From contig JAWVWS010001048.1 in the NCBI GenBank assembly GCA_033807775.1, forward strand, positions 151,379 through 215,378: DNA of 64,000 nt. The letters are read 5' to 3'. The DNA comes from Saussurea involucrata (lineage: Eukaryota; Streptophyta; Magnoliopsida; Asterales; Asteraceae). A program made the position numbers and the translations under genes. Each line of letters opens with the position of its first letter. Within the stretch, counting starts at the first letter, position 1. Positions 8,817 through 21,100 of this stretch are shown piece after piece. The notes beneath the pieces were generated by a model. That model made no database searches, was not told the DNA's origin, and worked only from the letters and a program-made list of their open reading frames with translations.

Positions 8817-9567
8817 TCAGGTTCAGAAACAGGAACGCGTTCACTTGGAATCTCATTAGTTTCCACAGAAGTACTAGTATCGACATCTTCAGTTGGACCG
8901 GAGATGTTTGCACTTGTCTGTTTCTGAGATGCATTTACAGATGTGATTGGTGGTTCCATATCTGCACAGTAATCCATAAATGCATCATGAAATAGTAAAT
9001 CTAAATCAGTAGTATTATTATTATTCAAAGCTGAATTAGAAAACTGTTTCGTCACAGGTTCTACTCCATTTTTAGTAGAAGCTTCAGATTTCTGTACGAG
9101 TTCTGAACTAAATTGTCCAGAAGTCAAAGTCACAGTCTCGTCAAATGTAACGTTGATACTCTCAATAACTGATTTTGTTCGATTATTGTAAATCCTGTAT
9201 GCCTTCGAGTTCAAGGAATAGCCTATAAAGATGCCCTCATCAGCCTTAACTTGAAGCTTTGAAAGATATTCATGATCTTTCATTACAAAGCACCTGCATC
9301 CAAATACACGCAAAAATTTGATGTTAGGTTTGCGATTGTTGATTAATTCATATGCAGTTTTGTTAAAGCGTTTATTAATGATAGTTCTGTTTTGTGTAAA
9401 ACACGCTGTGGAGACTGCTTCAGCCCATAGACTTGGTGGAAGACCCGAATATGCAAGCATCGTTCTAGCTGCTTCTACAAGAGTTCGATTTTTTCTTTCA
9501 ACTACTCCATTTTGTTGTGGAGTAATTGGGGCAGAAAAATTATGAGTTATTCCAACGGATTCAAGAA
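8753..9567 (-). pseudogene. pol: Copia integrase, C-terminal fragment of pol
   Basis: Integrase reading starts abruptly at FLESVGITHNFSAP, continues through PQQNGVVERKNRTL, which contains the catalytic Glu, and through the copia C-terminal module (GCRCFVMKDHEYL, GIFIGYSLNSKAYRIYN). It ends in a low-complexity Ser/Thr/Glu linker at TAG 8755-8753. Gag, protease, the zinc-binding HHCC region and the two catalytic Asp residues are missing. Upstream, the frame runs straight into the primer binding site and LTR. A one-base indel between 8816 and 8755 puts the RT domain in another frame. The fragment cannot act as an integrase. Confidence 0.9.
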
Positions 9568-9661
9568 AAGATTGCTCTCTAGATTCTCTGATACCAATTG
9601 TTAAATCCCAATCTAGCACAAAGTAATGAACAAGTGTTGAGAGAATCTAGAGAGCAATCTT
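9568..9661. repeat. 22-bp perfect inverted repeat flanking the primer binding site
   Basis: Bases 9568-9589 and 9640-9661 are exact reverse complements (core ATTGCTCTCTAGATTC) separated by 50 bases. One arm lies in the LTR (U5 side). The other overlaps the end of the primer binding site and stops exactly where integrase coding begins. In the element RNA this would be a long stem presenting the U5 end and the start of the primer binding site in its loop. Confidence 0.95.
9586..9596 (-). promoter_or_regulatory. Primer binding site (tRNA-iMet type)
   Basis: The minus strand reads TGGTATCAGAG two bases after the LTR end, matching the 3' end of plant initiator methionine tRNA, the usual primer of plant copia elements. 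The next base is A where C is usual. Confidence 0.9.
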
Positions 9662-9833
9662 GTCATCCATATATTGAACTTCAAAGTGTAAAAATGACAA
9701 ATGCTTAAAGTGTTACTAAATATTATAAAGGAACTCCTTTATATAGTATGACATGACAAGCCCATGTCTATACTGAGGAGTAATCAGTACAAGAATTAAT
9801 ACTGTCTTGATAGCTACAGATAGTGCTCTAACA
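9599..9833 (-). repeat. 5' LTR of the left copia element (235 bp)
   Basis: On the minus strand it begins TGTTAGAGCAC at 9833 and ends GATTTAACA at 9599, the standard TG...CA ends, directly followed by the primer binding site. A TATATAAAG box lies about 90 bases in, which leaves a very short U3. The outer side is satellite sequence (AAATCACTCACTC), so AAATC at 9834-9838 is the predicted 5-bp target-site duplication. The second LTR is not in the window. At 235 bp it is short for a Sirevirus-like element. Confidence 0.88.
9724..9743. promoter_or_regulatory. TATA boxes on both strands in an LTR palindrome
   Basis: Arms TATAAAGGA (9724-9732) and TCCTTTATA (9735-9743) are perfect inverted repeats around AC. 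On the minus strand TATATAAAGG serves the element. On the plus strand TATAAAGG points toward the satellite. Confidence 0.7.
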
Positions 9834-12800
9834 AAATCACTCACTCATTGGTCTGATTGAGGTGTATAATATATCGATGGAAAGCTCTCTGTGTCTACAA
9901 CATCTTGCTAGTTTACAACGACATCTAATTGCGACTTTAAGGGGCTCAAAATAATGTATTTCCAAAACTGGTCATGTTAAAACGGGTTTTGCGCACTGTT
10001 TTTGTAAAATTCATTTAAAATTGGTCATTGATCCAAAAAATATGCATTTTAGACGATTAGATTCCTAAGAAATAGTAGTACGTTTTTAATTTAGATGTCA
10101 AATCTTAATTTGTTCTCTAAGTATGGATAAATCGTCAAAACGCTTGTAGGACGGAAGCTGTAACTTTTCAAAGTTGTTTTCTACTAAAAACTAGGGGTGA
10201 GCATCGGTCGGGTCGGGTCGGGTCGGGCCGAAAAACCCCCATCCCGATCGGGTTTTGGGTGGACAAAACAGGCCCCGAAACCCTTCCTAAGTAAAGTTCG
10301 AGTTTCGGACTTTGGGTCTAATCGGTTTTCGGGTTCATCGGGTCGGGTTCATCGGGTTTCGGACTTAGATCTAAGCATAAAGTTCTGTTTGTTGAAAAAT
10401 CCGTATAAAATCACTCACTAATTGGTCTGATTGAGGTGTATAATATATCGATGGAAAGCTCTCTGTGTCTAGAACAACTTTCTAGTTTACAACGAGATCT
10501 AATTGCGACTTTAAGGGGCTCGAAATAATGTATTTCCAAAACTGGTCATGTTAAAACGGGTTTTGCGCACTGTTTTTGTAAAATTCATATAAAATTGGTC
10601 ATTGATCCAAAAAATATGCATTTTAGACGATTAGATTCCTAAGAAATAGTAGTACGTTTTTAATTTAGATGTCAAATCTTACTTTGTTCTCTAAGTATGG
10701 GTAAATCGTCAAAACGCTTGTAGGACGGAAGCTGTAACTTTTCAAAGTTGTTTTCTACTAAAAACTAGGGGTGAGCATCGGTCGGGTCGGGTCGGGCCGA
10801 AAAACCCCCATCCCGATCGGGTTTTGGGTGGACAAAACAGGCCCCGAAACCCTTGCTAAGTAAAGTTCGAGTTTCGGACTTTGGGTCTAATCGGTTTTCG
10901 GGTTCATCGGGTCGGGTTCATCGGGTTTCAGACATAGATCTAAGCATAAAGTTCTGTTTGTTGAAAAATCTGTATAAAATCACTCACTCATTGGTCTGAT
11001 TGAGGTGTATAATATATCGATGGAAAGCTCTATATGTCTAGAACAACTTTCTAGTTTACAACGAGATCTAATTGCGACTTTAAGGGGCTCGAAATAATGT
11101 ATTTCCAAAACTGGTCATGTTAAAACGGGTTTTGCGCACTGTTTTTGTAAAATTCATATAAAATTGGTTATTGATCCAAAAAATATGTATTTTAGACGAT
11201 TAGATTCCTAATAAATAGTAGTACGTTTTTAATTTAGATGTCAAATCTTAATTTGTTATCTAAGTATGGGTAAATCGTCAAAACGCTAGTAGGACGAAAG
11301 CTGTAACTTTTCAAAGTTGTTTTCTACTAAAAACTAGGGGTGAGCATCGGTCGGGTCGGGTCGGGCCGAAAAACCCCCATCCCGATCGGGTTATTGGTGG
11401 ACAAAACAGGCCCCGAAACCCTTCCTAAGTAAAGTTCGAGTTTCGGACTTTGGGTCTAATCGGTTTTCGGGTTCATCGGGTCGGGTTCATCGGGTTTCGG
11501 ACTTAGATCTAAGTATAAAGTTCTGTTTGTTGAAAAATCCGTATAAAATCACTCACTCATTGGTCTGATTGAGGTGTATAATATATCGATGGAAAGCTCT
11601 CAGTGTCTAGAACAACCTTCTAGTTTACAACGAGATCTAATTGCGACTTTAAGGGGCTCGAAATAATGTATTTCCAAAACTGGTCATGTTAAAACGGGTT
11701 TTGCGCACTGTTTTTGTAAAATTCATATAAAATTGGTCATTGATCCAAAAAATATGCATTTTAGACGATTAGATTCCTAAGAAATATTAGTACGTTTTTA
11801 ATTTAGATGTCAAATCTTAATTTGTTCTCTAAGTATGGGTAAATCGTCAAAACGCTTGTAGGACGGAAGCTGTAACTTTTCAAAGTTGTTTTCTACTAAA
11901 AACTAGGGGTGAGCATCGGTCGGGTCGGGTCGGGCCAAAAAACCCCCATCCCGATCGGGTTTGGGTGGAAAAAACAGGCCCCGAAACCCTTCCTAAGTAA
12001 AGTTCGAGTTTCGGACTTTGGGTCTAATCGGTTTTCGGGTTCATCGGGTCGGGTTCATCGGGTTTCGGACTTAGATCTAAGCATAAAGTTCTGTTTGTTG
12101 AAAAATCCGTATAAAATCACTCACTCATTGGTCTGATTGAGGTGTATAATATATCGATGGAAAGCTCTCTGTGTCTAGAACATCTCTCTAGTTTACAACG
12201 ACATCTAATTGCGACTTTAAGGGGATCGAAATAATGTATTTCCAAAACTGGTCATGTTAAAACGGGTTTTGCGCACTGTTTTTGTAAAATTCATATAAAA
12301 TTGGTCATTGATCCAAAAAATATGCATTTTAGACGATTACATTCCTAAGAAATAGTAGTACGTTTTTAATTTAGATGTCAAATCTTAATTTGTTCTCTAA
12401 GTATGGGTAAATCGTCAAAACGCTTGTAGGACGGAAGCTGTAACTTTTCAAAGTTGTTTTCTACTAAAAACTAGGGGTGAGTATCGGTCGGGTCGGGTCG
12501 GGCCGAAAAACCCCCATCCTGATCGGGTTTTGGGTGGACAAAACAGGCCCCGAAACCCTTCCTAAGTAAAGTTCGAGTTTCGGACTTTGGGTCTAATCGG
12601 TTTTCGGGTTCATCGGGTCGGGTTCATCGGGTTTCGGACTTAGATCTAAGCATAAAGTTCTGTTTGTTGAAAAATCCGTATAAAATCACTCACTCATTGG
12701 TCTGATTGAGGTGTATAATATATCGATGGAAAACTCTCTGTGTCTAGACCATCTTTCTAGTTTACAACGAGATCTAATTGCGACTTTAAGGGGCTCGAAA

Positions 12801-13614
12801 TAATGTATTTCCAAAACTGGTCATGTTAAAACGGGTTTTGCGCACTGTTTTTGTAAAATTCATATAAAATTGGTCATTGATCCAAAAAATATGCATTTTA
12901 GACGATTAGATTCCTAAGAAATAGTAGTACGTTTTTAATTTAGATGTCAAATCTTAATTTGTTCTCTATGTATGGGTAAATCGTCAAAACGCTTGTAGGA
13001 CGGAAGCTGTAACTTTTCAAAGTTGTTTTCTACTAAAAACTAGGGGTGAGCATCGATCGGGTCGGGTCGGGCCGAAAAACCCCCATCCCGATCGGGTTTT
13101 GGGTGGACAAAACAGGCCCCGAAACCCTTCCTAAGTAAATTTCGAGTTTCGGACTTTGGGTCTAATCGGTTTTCGGGTTCATCGGGTCGGGTTCATCGGG
13201 TTTCGGACTTAGATCTAAGCATAAAGTTCTGTTTGTTGAAAAATCCGTATAAAATCACTCACTCATTGGTCTGATTGAGGTGTATAATATATCGATGGAA
13301 AGCTCTCTGTGTCTAGAACAACTTTCTAGTTTACAAAGAGATCTAATTGCGAATTTAAGGGGCTCGAAATAATGTATTTCCAAAACTGGTCATGTTAAAA
13401 CGGGTTTTGCGCACTGTTTTTGTAAAACTCATATAAAATTGGTCATTGATCCAAAAAATATGCATTTTAGACGATTAGATTCCTAAGAGATAGTAGTACG
13501 TTTTTAATTTAGATGTCAAATCTTAATTTGTTCTCTAAGTATGGGTAAATCGTCAAAACGCTTGTAGGACGGAAGCTGTAACTTTTCAAAGTTGTTTTCT
13601 ACTAAAAACTAGGG
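9834..13614 (+). repeat. Satellite, left block of mostly plain monomers
   Basis: It starts with a 363-bp partial monomer cut by the LTR insertion, followed by six monomers of 568-574 bp. These carry scattered private changes (for example CAACATCTTGC, ACTTTGTTCTC, GGTTATTGGTGG) rather than repeated ordered sets. No higher-order period is visible here. Confidence 0.75.
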
Positions 13615-15874
13615 GTGAGCATCGGTCGGGTCGGGTCGGGCCGAAAACCCCCATCCCGATCGGGTTTTGGGTGGACAAAACAGGCCCCGAAACCCTTGCT
13701 AAGTAAAGTTCGAGTTTCGGACTTTGGGTCTAATCGGTTTTCGGGTTCATCGGGTCGGGTTCATCGGGTTTTGGATTTAGATCTAAGCATAAAGTTCTGT
13801 TTGTTGAAAAATCCGTATAAAATCACTCACTCATTGGTCTGATTGAGGAGTATAATATATCGATGGAAATCTCTCTGTGTCTTAAACAACTTTCTAGTTT
13901 ACAACGAGATCTAATTGCGACTTTAAGGGGCTCGAAATAATGTATTTCCAAAACTGGTCATGTTAAAACGGGTTTTGCGCACTGTTTTTGTAAAATTCAT
14001 ATAAAATTGGTCATTGATCCAAAAAATATGCATTTTAGACGATTAGATTCCTAAGAAATAGTAGTACGTTTTTAATTTAGATGTCAAATCTTAATTTGTT
14101 CTCTAAGTATGGGTAAATCGTCAAAACGCTTGTAGGACGGAAGCTGTAACTTTTCAAAGTTGTTTTCTACTAAAAACTAGGGGTGAGCTTCGGTCGGGCC
14201 GGGACAAAAAACCCCCATCCCGATCGGGTTTTGGGTGGACAAAACAGGCCCCGAAACCCTTCCTAAGTAAAGTTCGAGTTTCGAACTTTGGGTCTAATCG
14301 GTTTTCGGGTTCATCGGGTCGGGTTCATCGGGTTTCGGACTTAGATCTAAGCATAAAGTTCTGTTTGTTGAAAAATCCGTATAAAATCACTCACTCATTG
14401 GTCTGATTGAGGTGTATAATATATCGATGGAAAGCTCTCTGTGTCTAGAACAACTTTCTAGTTTACAACGAGATCTAATTGCGACTTTAAGGGGCTCGAA
14501 ATAATGTATTTCCAAAACTGGTCATGTTAAAACGGGTTTTGCGCACTGTTTTTGTAAAATTCATATAAAATTGGTCATTGATCCAAAAAATATGCATTTT
14601 AGACGATTAGATTCCTAAGAAATAGTAGTACGTTTTTAATTTAGATGTCAAATCTTAATTTGTTCTCTAAGTATGGGTAAATCGTCAAAACGCTTGTAGG
14701 ACGGAAGCTGTAACTTTTCAAAGTTGTTTTCTACTAAAAACTAGGGGTGAGCATCGGTCGGGTCGGGTCGGGCCGAAAACCCCCATCCCGATCGGGTTTT
14801 GGGTGGACAAAACAGGCCCCGAAACCCTTGCTAAGTAAAGTTCGAGTTTCGGACTTTGGGTCTAATCGGTTTTCGGGTTCATCGGGTCGGGTTCATCGGG
14901 TTTTGGACTTAGATCTAAGCATAAAGTTCTGTTTGTTGAAAAATCCGTATAAAATCACTCACTCATTGGTCTGATTGAGGAGTATAATATATCGATGGAA
15001 ATCTCTCTGTGTCTAGAACAACTTTCTAGTTTACAACGAGATCTAATTGCGACTTTAAGGGGCTCGAAATAATGTATTTCCAAAACTGGTCATGTTAAAT
15101 CGGGTTTTGCGCACTGTTTTTGTAAAATTCATATAAAATTGGTCATTGATCCAAAAAATATGCATTTTAGACGATTAGATTCCTAAGAAATAGTAGTACG
15201 TTTTTAATTTAGATGTCAAATCTTAATTTGTTCTCTAAGTATGGGTAAATCGTCAAAACGCTTGTAGGACGGAAGCTGTAACTTTTCAAAGTTGTTTTCT
15301 ACTAAAAACTAGGGGTGAGCTTCGGTCGGGTCGGGTCGGGCCGGGCCGAAAAACCCCCATCCCGATCGGGTTTTGGGTGGACAAAACAGGCCCCGAAACC
15401 CTTCCTAAGTAAAGTTCGAGTTTCGGACTTTGGGTCTAATCGGTTTTCGGGTTCATCGGGTTTCGGACTTAATTCTAAGCATAAAGTTCTGTTTGTTGAA
15501 AAATCCGTATAAAATCACTCACTCATTGATCTGATTGAGGTGTATAATATATCGATGGAAAGCTCTCTGTGTCTAGATCAACTTTCTAGTTTACAACGAG
15601 ATCTAATTGCGACTTTAAGGGGCTCGAAATAATGTATTTCCAAAACTGGTCATGTTAAAACGGGTTTTGCGCACTGTTTTTGTAAAATTCATATAAAATT
15701 GGTCATTGATCCAAAAAATATTCATTTTAGACGATTAGATTCCTAAGAAATAGTAGTACGTTTTTAATTTAGATGTCAAATCTTAATTTGTTCTCTAAGT
15801 ATGGGTAAATCGTCAAAACGCTTGTAGGACGGAAGCTGTAACTTTTCAAAGTTGTTTTCTACTAAAAACTAGGG
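13615..15874 (+). repeat. Satellite, two-copy dimer block (about 1.13 kb period)
   Basis: Monomers at 13615 and 14747 share CCTTGCTAAG, GGGTTTTGGA, GAGGAGTATAATA and GAAATCTCTC. Both alternate with monomers that begin GAGCTTCGG (14183 and 15315). The same pair of types reappears near 59011-60129. Confidence 0.8.
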
Positions 15875-18134
15875 GTGAGCATCGGTCGGGCCGGGTCGGG
15901 CCGAAAAACCCCCATCCCGATCGGGTTTTGGGTGGACAAAACAGGCCCCGAAACCCTTGCTAAGTAAAGTTCGAGTTTTGGACTTTGGGTCTAATCGGTT
16001 TTCGGGTTCATCGGGTCGTGTTCATCGGGTTTCGGACTTAGATCTAAGCATAAAGTTCTGTTTGTTGAAAAATCCGTATAAAATCACTCACTCATTGGTC
16101 TGATTGAGGTGTATAATATATCGATGGAAATCTCTCTGTGTCTAGAACAACTTTCTAGTTTACAACGAGATCTAATTGCGACTTTAAGAGGCTCGAAATA
16201 ATGTATTTCCAAAACTGGTCATGTTAAAACTGGTTTTGCGCACTGTTTTTGTAAAATTCATATAAAATTGGTCATTGATCCAAAAAATATGCATTTTAGA
16301 CGATTAGATTCCTAAGAAATAGTAGTACGTTTTTAATTTAGATGTCAAATCTTAATTTGTTCTCTAATTATGGGTAAATCGTCAAAACGCTTGTAGGACG
16401 GAAGCTGTAACTTTTCAAAGTTGTTTTCTACTAAAAACTAGGGGTGAGCATCGGTCGGGTCGTGTCGGGTCGGGCCGAAAAACCCCCATCCCGATCGGGT
16501 TTTGGGTGGACAAAACAGGCCCCGAAACCCTTCCTAAGTAAAGTTCGAGTTTCGGACTTTGGGTCTAATCGGTTTTCGGGTTCATCGGGTCGTGTTCATC
16601 GGGTTTCGGACTTAGATCTAAGCATAAAGTTCTGTTTGTTGAAAAATCCGTATAAAATCACTCACTCATTGGTCTGATTGAGGTGTATAATATATCGATG
16701 GAAAGCTCTCTGTGTCTAGAACAACTTTCTAGTTTACAACGAGATCTAATTGCGACTTTAAGGGGCTCGAAATAATGTATTTCCAAAACTGGTCATGTTA
16801 AAACGGGTTTTGCGCACTATTTTTGTAAAATTCATATAAAATTGGTCATTGATCCAAAAAATATGCATTTTAGACGATTAGATTCCTAAGAAATAGTAGT
16901 ACGTTTTTAATTTAGATGTCAAATCTTAATTTGTTCTGTAAGTATGGGTACATCGTCAAAACGCTTGTAGGACGGAAGCTGTAACTTTTCAAAGTTGTTT
17001 TCTACTAAAAACTAGGGGTGAGCATCGGTCGGGTCGGGTCGGGCCGGGCCGAAAAACCCCCATCCCGATCGGGTTTTGGGTGGACAAAACAGGCCCCGAA
17101 ACCCTTCCTAAGTAAAGTTCGAGTTTCGGACTTTGGGTCTAATCGGTTTTCGGGTTCATCGGGTCGGGTTCATCGGGTTTCGGACTTAGATCTAAGCATA
17201 AAGTTCTGTTTGTTGAAAAATCCGTATAAAATCACTCACTCATTGGTCTGATTGAGGTGTATAATATATCGATGGAAAGCTCTCTGTGTCTAGAACAACT
17301 TTCTAGTTTACAACGAGATCTAATTGCGACTTTAAGGGGCTCGAAATAATGTATTTCCAAAACTGGTCATCTTAAAACGGGTTTTGCGCACAGTTTTTGT
17401 AAAATTCATATAAAATTGGTCATTGATCCAAAAAATATGCATTTTAGACGATTAGATTCCTAAGAAATAGTAGTACGTTGTCAAATCTTAATTTGTTCTC
17501 TAAGTATGGGTAAATCGTCAAAACGCTTGTAGGACAGAAGCTGTAACTTTTCAAAGTTGTTTTCTACTAAAAACTAGGGGTGAGCATCGGTCGGGTCGGG
17601 TCGGGCCGAAAAACCCCCATCCCGATCGGGTTTTGGGTGGACAAAACAGGCCCCGAAACCCTTCCTAAGTAAAGTTCGAGTTTCGGACTTTGGGTCTAAT
17701 CGGTTTTCGGGTTCATCGGGTTTCGGACTTAGATCTAAGCATAAAGTTCTGTTTGTTGAAAAATCCGTATAAAATCACTCACTCATTGGTCTGATTGAGG
17801 TGTATAATATATCGATGGAAAGCTCTCTGTATCTAGAACAACTTTCTAGTTTACAACGAGATCTAATTACGACTTTAAGGGGCTCGAAATAATGTATTTC
17901 CAAAACTGGTCATGTTAAAACGGGTTTTGCGCACTGTTTTTGTAAAATTCATATAAAATTGGTCATTGATCCAAAAAATATGCATTTTAGACGATTAGAT
18001 TCCTAAGAAATAGTAGTACGTTTTTAATTTAGATGTCAAATCTTAATTTGTTCTCTAAGTATGGGTAAATCGTCAAAACGCTTGTAGGACGGAAGCTGTA
18101 ACTTTTCAAAGTTGTTTTCTACTAAAAACTAGGG

Positions 18135-21100
18135 GTGAGCATCGGTCGGGTCGGGTCGGGCCGAAAAACCCCCATCCCGATCCGGTTTTGGGTGGACAAA
18201 TCAGGCCCCGAAACCCTTCCTAAGTAAAGTTCGAGTTTCGGACTTTGGGTCTAATCGGTTTTCGGGTTCATCGGGTCGGGTTCATCGGGTTTCGGACTTA
18301 GATCTAAGCATAAAGTTCTGTTTGTTGAAAAATCCGTATAAAATCACTCACTCATTGGTCTGATTGAGGTGTATAATATATCGATGGAAAGCTCTCTGTG
18401 TCTAGAACAACTTTCTAGTTTACAACGAGATCTAATTGCGACTTTAAGGGGCTCGAAATAATGTATTTCCAAAACTGGTCATGTTAAAACGGGTTTTGCG
18501 CACTGTTTTTGTAAAATTCATATAAAATTGGTCATTGATCCAAAAAATATGCATTTTAGACGATTAGATTCCTAAGAAATAGTAGTACATTTTTAATTTA
18601 GATGTCAAATCTTAATTTGTTCTCTAAGTATGGGTAAATCGTCAAAACGCTTGTAGGACGGAAGCTGTAACTTTTCAAAGTTGTTTTCTACTAAAAACTA
18701 GGGGTGAGCATCGGTCGGGTCAGGTCGGGCCGGGCCAAAAAAACCCCATCCCGATCGGGTTTTGGGTGGACAAAACAGGCCCCGAAACCCTTCCTAAGTA
18801 AAGTTCGAGTTTCGGACTTTGGGTCTAATCGGTTTTCGGGTTCATCGGGTCGGGTTCATCAGGTTTCGGACTTAGATCTAAGCATAAAGTTCTGTTTGTT
18901 GAAAAATCCGTATAAAATCACTCACTCATTAGTCTGATTGAGGTGTATAATATATCGATGGAAAGCTCTCTGTGTCTAGAACAACTTTCTAGTTTACAAC
19001 GAGATCTAATTGTGACTTTAAGGGGCTAGAAATAATGTATTTCCAAAACTGGTCATGTTAAAACGGGTTTTGCGCACTGTTTTTGTAAAATTCATATAAA
19101 ATTGGTCATTGATCCAAAAAATATGCATTTTAGACGATTAGATTCCTAAGAAATAGTAGTACGTTTTTAATTTAGATGTCAAATCTTAATTTGTTCTCTA
19201 AGTATGGGTAAATCGTCAAAACGCTTGTAGGACGGAAGCTGTAACTTTTCAAAGTTGTTTTCTACTAAAAACTAGGGGTGAGCATCGGTCGGGTCGGGTC
19301 GGGCCGAAAAACCCCCATCCCGATCGGGTTTTGGGTGGACAAAACAGGCCCCGAAACCCTTCCTAAGTAAAGTTCGAGTTTTGGACTTTGGGTCTAATCG
19401 GTTTTCGGGTTCATCGGGTTTCGGACTTAGATCTAAGCATAAAGTTCTGTTTGTTGAAAAATCCGTATAAAATCACTCACTCATTGGTCTGATTGAGGTG
19501 TATAATATATCGATGGAAAGCTCTCTGTGTCTAGAACAACTTTCTAGTTTACAACGAGATCTAATTGCGACTTTAAGGGGCTCGAAATAATGTATTTCCA
19601 AAACTGGTCATGTTAAAACGGGTTTTGCGCACTGTTTTTGTAAAATTCATATAAAATTGGTCATTGATCCAAAAAATATGCATTTTAGACGATTAGATTC
19701 CTAAGAAATAGTAGAACGTTTTTAATTTAGATGTCAAATCTTAATTTGTTCTCTAAGTATGGGTAAATCGTCAAAACGCTTGTAGGACGGAAGCTGTAAC
19801 TTTTCAAAGTTGTTTTCTACTAAAAACTAGGGGTGAGCATCGGTCGGGTCGGGTCGGGCCGAAAAACCCCCATCCCGATCGGGTTTTGGGTGGACAAAAC
19901 AGGCCCCGAAACCCTTCCTAAGTAAAGTTCGAGTTTCGGACTTTGGGTCTAATCGGTTTTCGGGTTCATCGGGTTTCGGACTTAGATCTAAGCATAAAAT
20001 TCTGTTTGTTGAAAAATCCGTATAAAATCACTCACTCATTGGTCTGATTGAGGTGTATATTATATCGATGGAAAGCTCTCTGTGTTTAGAACAACTTTCT
20101 AGTTTACAACGAGATCTAATTGCGACTTTAAGGGGCTCGAAATAATGTATTTCCAAAACTGGTCATGTTAAAACGGGTTTTGCGCCCTGTTTTTGTAAAA
20201 TTCATATAAAATTGGTCATTGATCCAAAAAATATGCATTTTAGACGATTAGATTCCTAAGAAATAGTAGTACGTTTTTAATTTAGATGTCAAATCTTAAT
20301 TTGTTCTCTAAGTATGGGTAAATCGTCAAAACGCTTGTAGGACGGAAGCTGTAACTTTTCAAAGTTGTTTTCTACTAAAAACTAGGGGTGAGCATCGGTC
20401 GGGTCGGGTCGGGCCGAAAAACCCCCATCCCGATCGGGTTTTGGGTGGACAAATCAGGCCCCGAAACCCTTCCTAAGTAAAGTTCGAGTTTCGGACTTTG
20501 GGTCTAATCGGTTTTCGGGTTCATCGGGTCGGGTTCATCGGGTTTCGGACTTAGATCTAAGCATAAAGTTCTGTTTGTTGAAAAATCCGTATAAAATCAC
20601 TCACTCATTGGTCTGATTGAGCTGTATAATATATCGATGGAAAGCTCTCTGTGTCTAGAACAACTTTCTAGTTTACAACGAGATCTAATTGCGACTTTAA
20701 GGGGCTCGAAATAATGTATTTCCAAAACTGGTCATGTTAAAACGGGTTTTGCGCACTGTTTTTGTAAAATCCATATAAAATTGGTCATTGATCCAAAAAA
20801 TATGCATTTTAGACGATTAGATTCCTAAGAAATAGTAGTACGTTTTTAATTTAGATGTCAAATCTTAATTTGTTCTCTAAGTATGGGTAAATCGTCAAAA
20901 CGCTTGTAGGACGGAAGCTGTAACTTTTCAAAGTTGTTTTCTACTAAAAACTAGGGGTGAGCATCGGTCGGGTCAGGTCGGGCCGGGCCAAAAAACCCCC
21001 ATCCCGATCGGGTTTTGGGTGGACAAAACAGGCCCCGAAACCCTTCCTAAGTAAAGTTCGAGTTTCGGACTTTGGGTCTAATCGGTTTTCGGGTTCATCG

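Larger units (their letters stand above)
1..9833 (-). mobile_element. Ty1/copia (Sirevirus-like) LTR retrotransposon, internally deleted; 3' end lies outside the window
   Basis: One element read on the minus strand: 5' LTR (9833-9599), primer binding site, truncated integrase, reverse transcriptase/RNase H, a long non-coding zone, and an extra ORF running off base 1. No second copy of the LTR occurs between 6984 and 1, so the 3' LTR must lie to the left or be lost. The domain order INT-RT-RH is that of copia elements. An extra ORF after pol and several polypurine-tract-like motifs are known Sirevirus traits. Gag, protease and the front of integrase are missing, pol has a frameshift and the extra ORF has two lesions, so this copy is not autonomous. 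The LTR is much shorter than the roughly 1 kb usual for Sireviruses, so a recombinant or nested origin is possible. Satellite sequence abuts the LTR, so the element probably inserted into the array. Confidence 0.85.

Noticed and set aside
7086..9545. Plus-strand frames of 61-90 codons across pol
   Set aside because: Antisense shadows of integrase and reverse transcriptase, with no features of their own.
9568..9619. Integrase frame start within the LTR and primer binding site
   Set aside because: The frame is open by chance through LTR and primer-site sequence from a GTG; integrase similarity begins only at about 9567.
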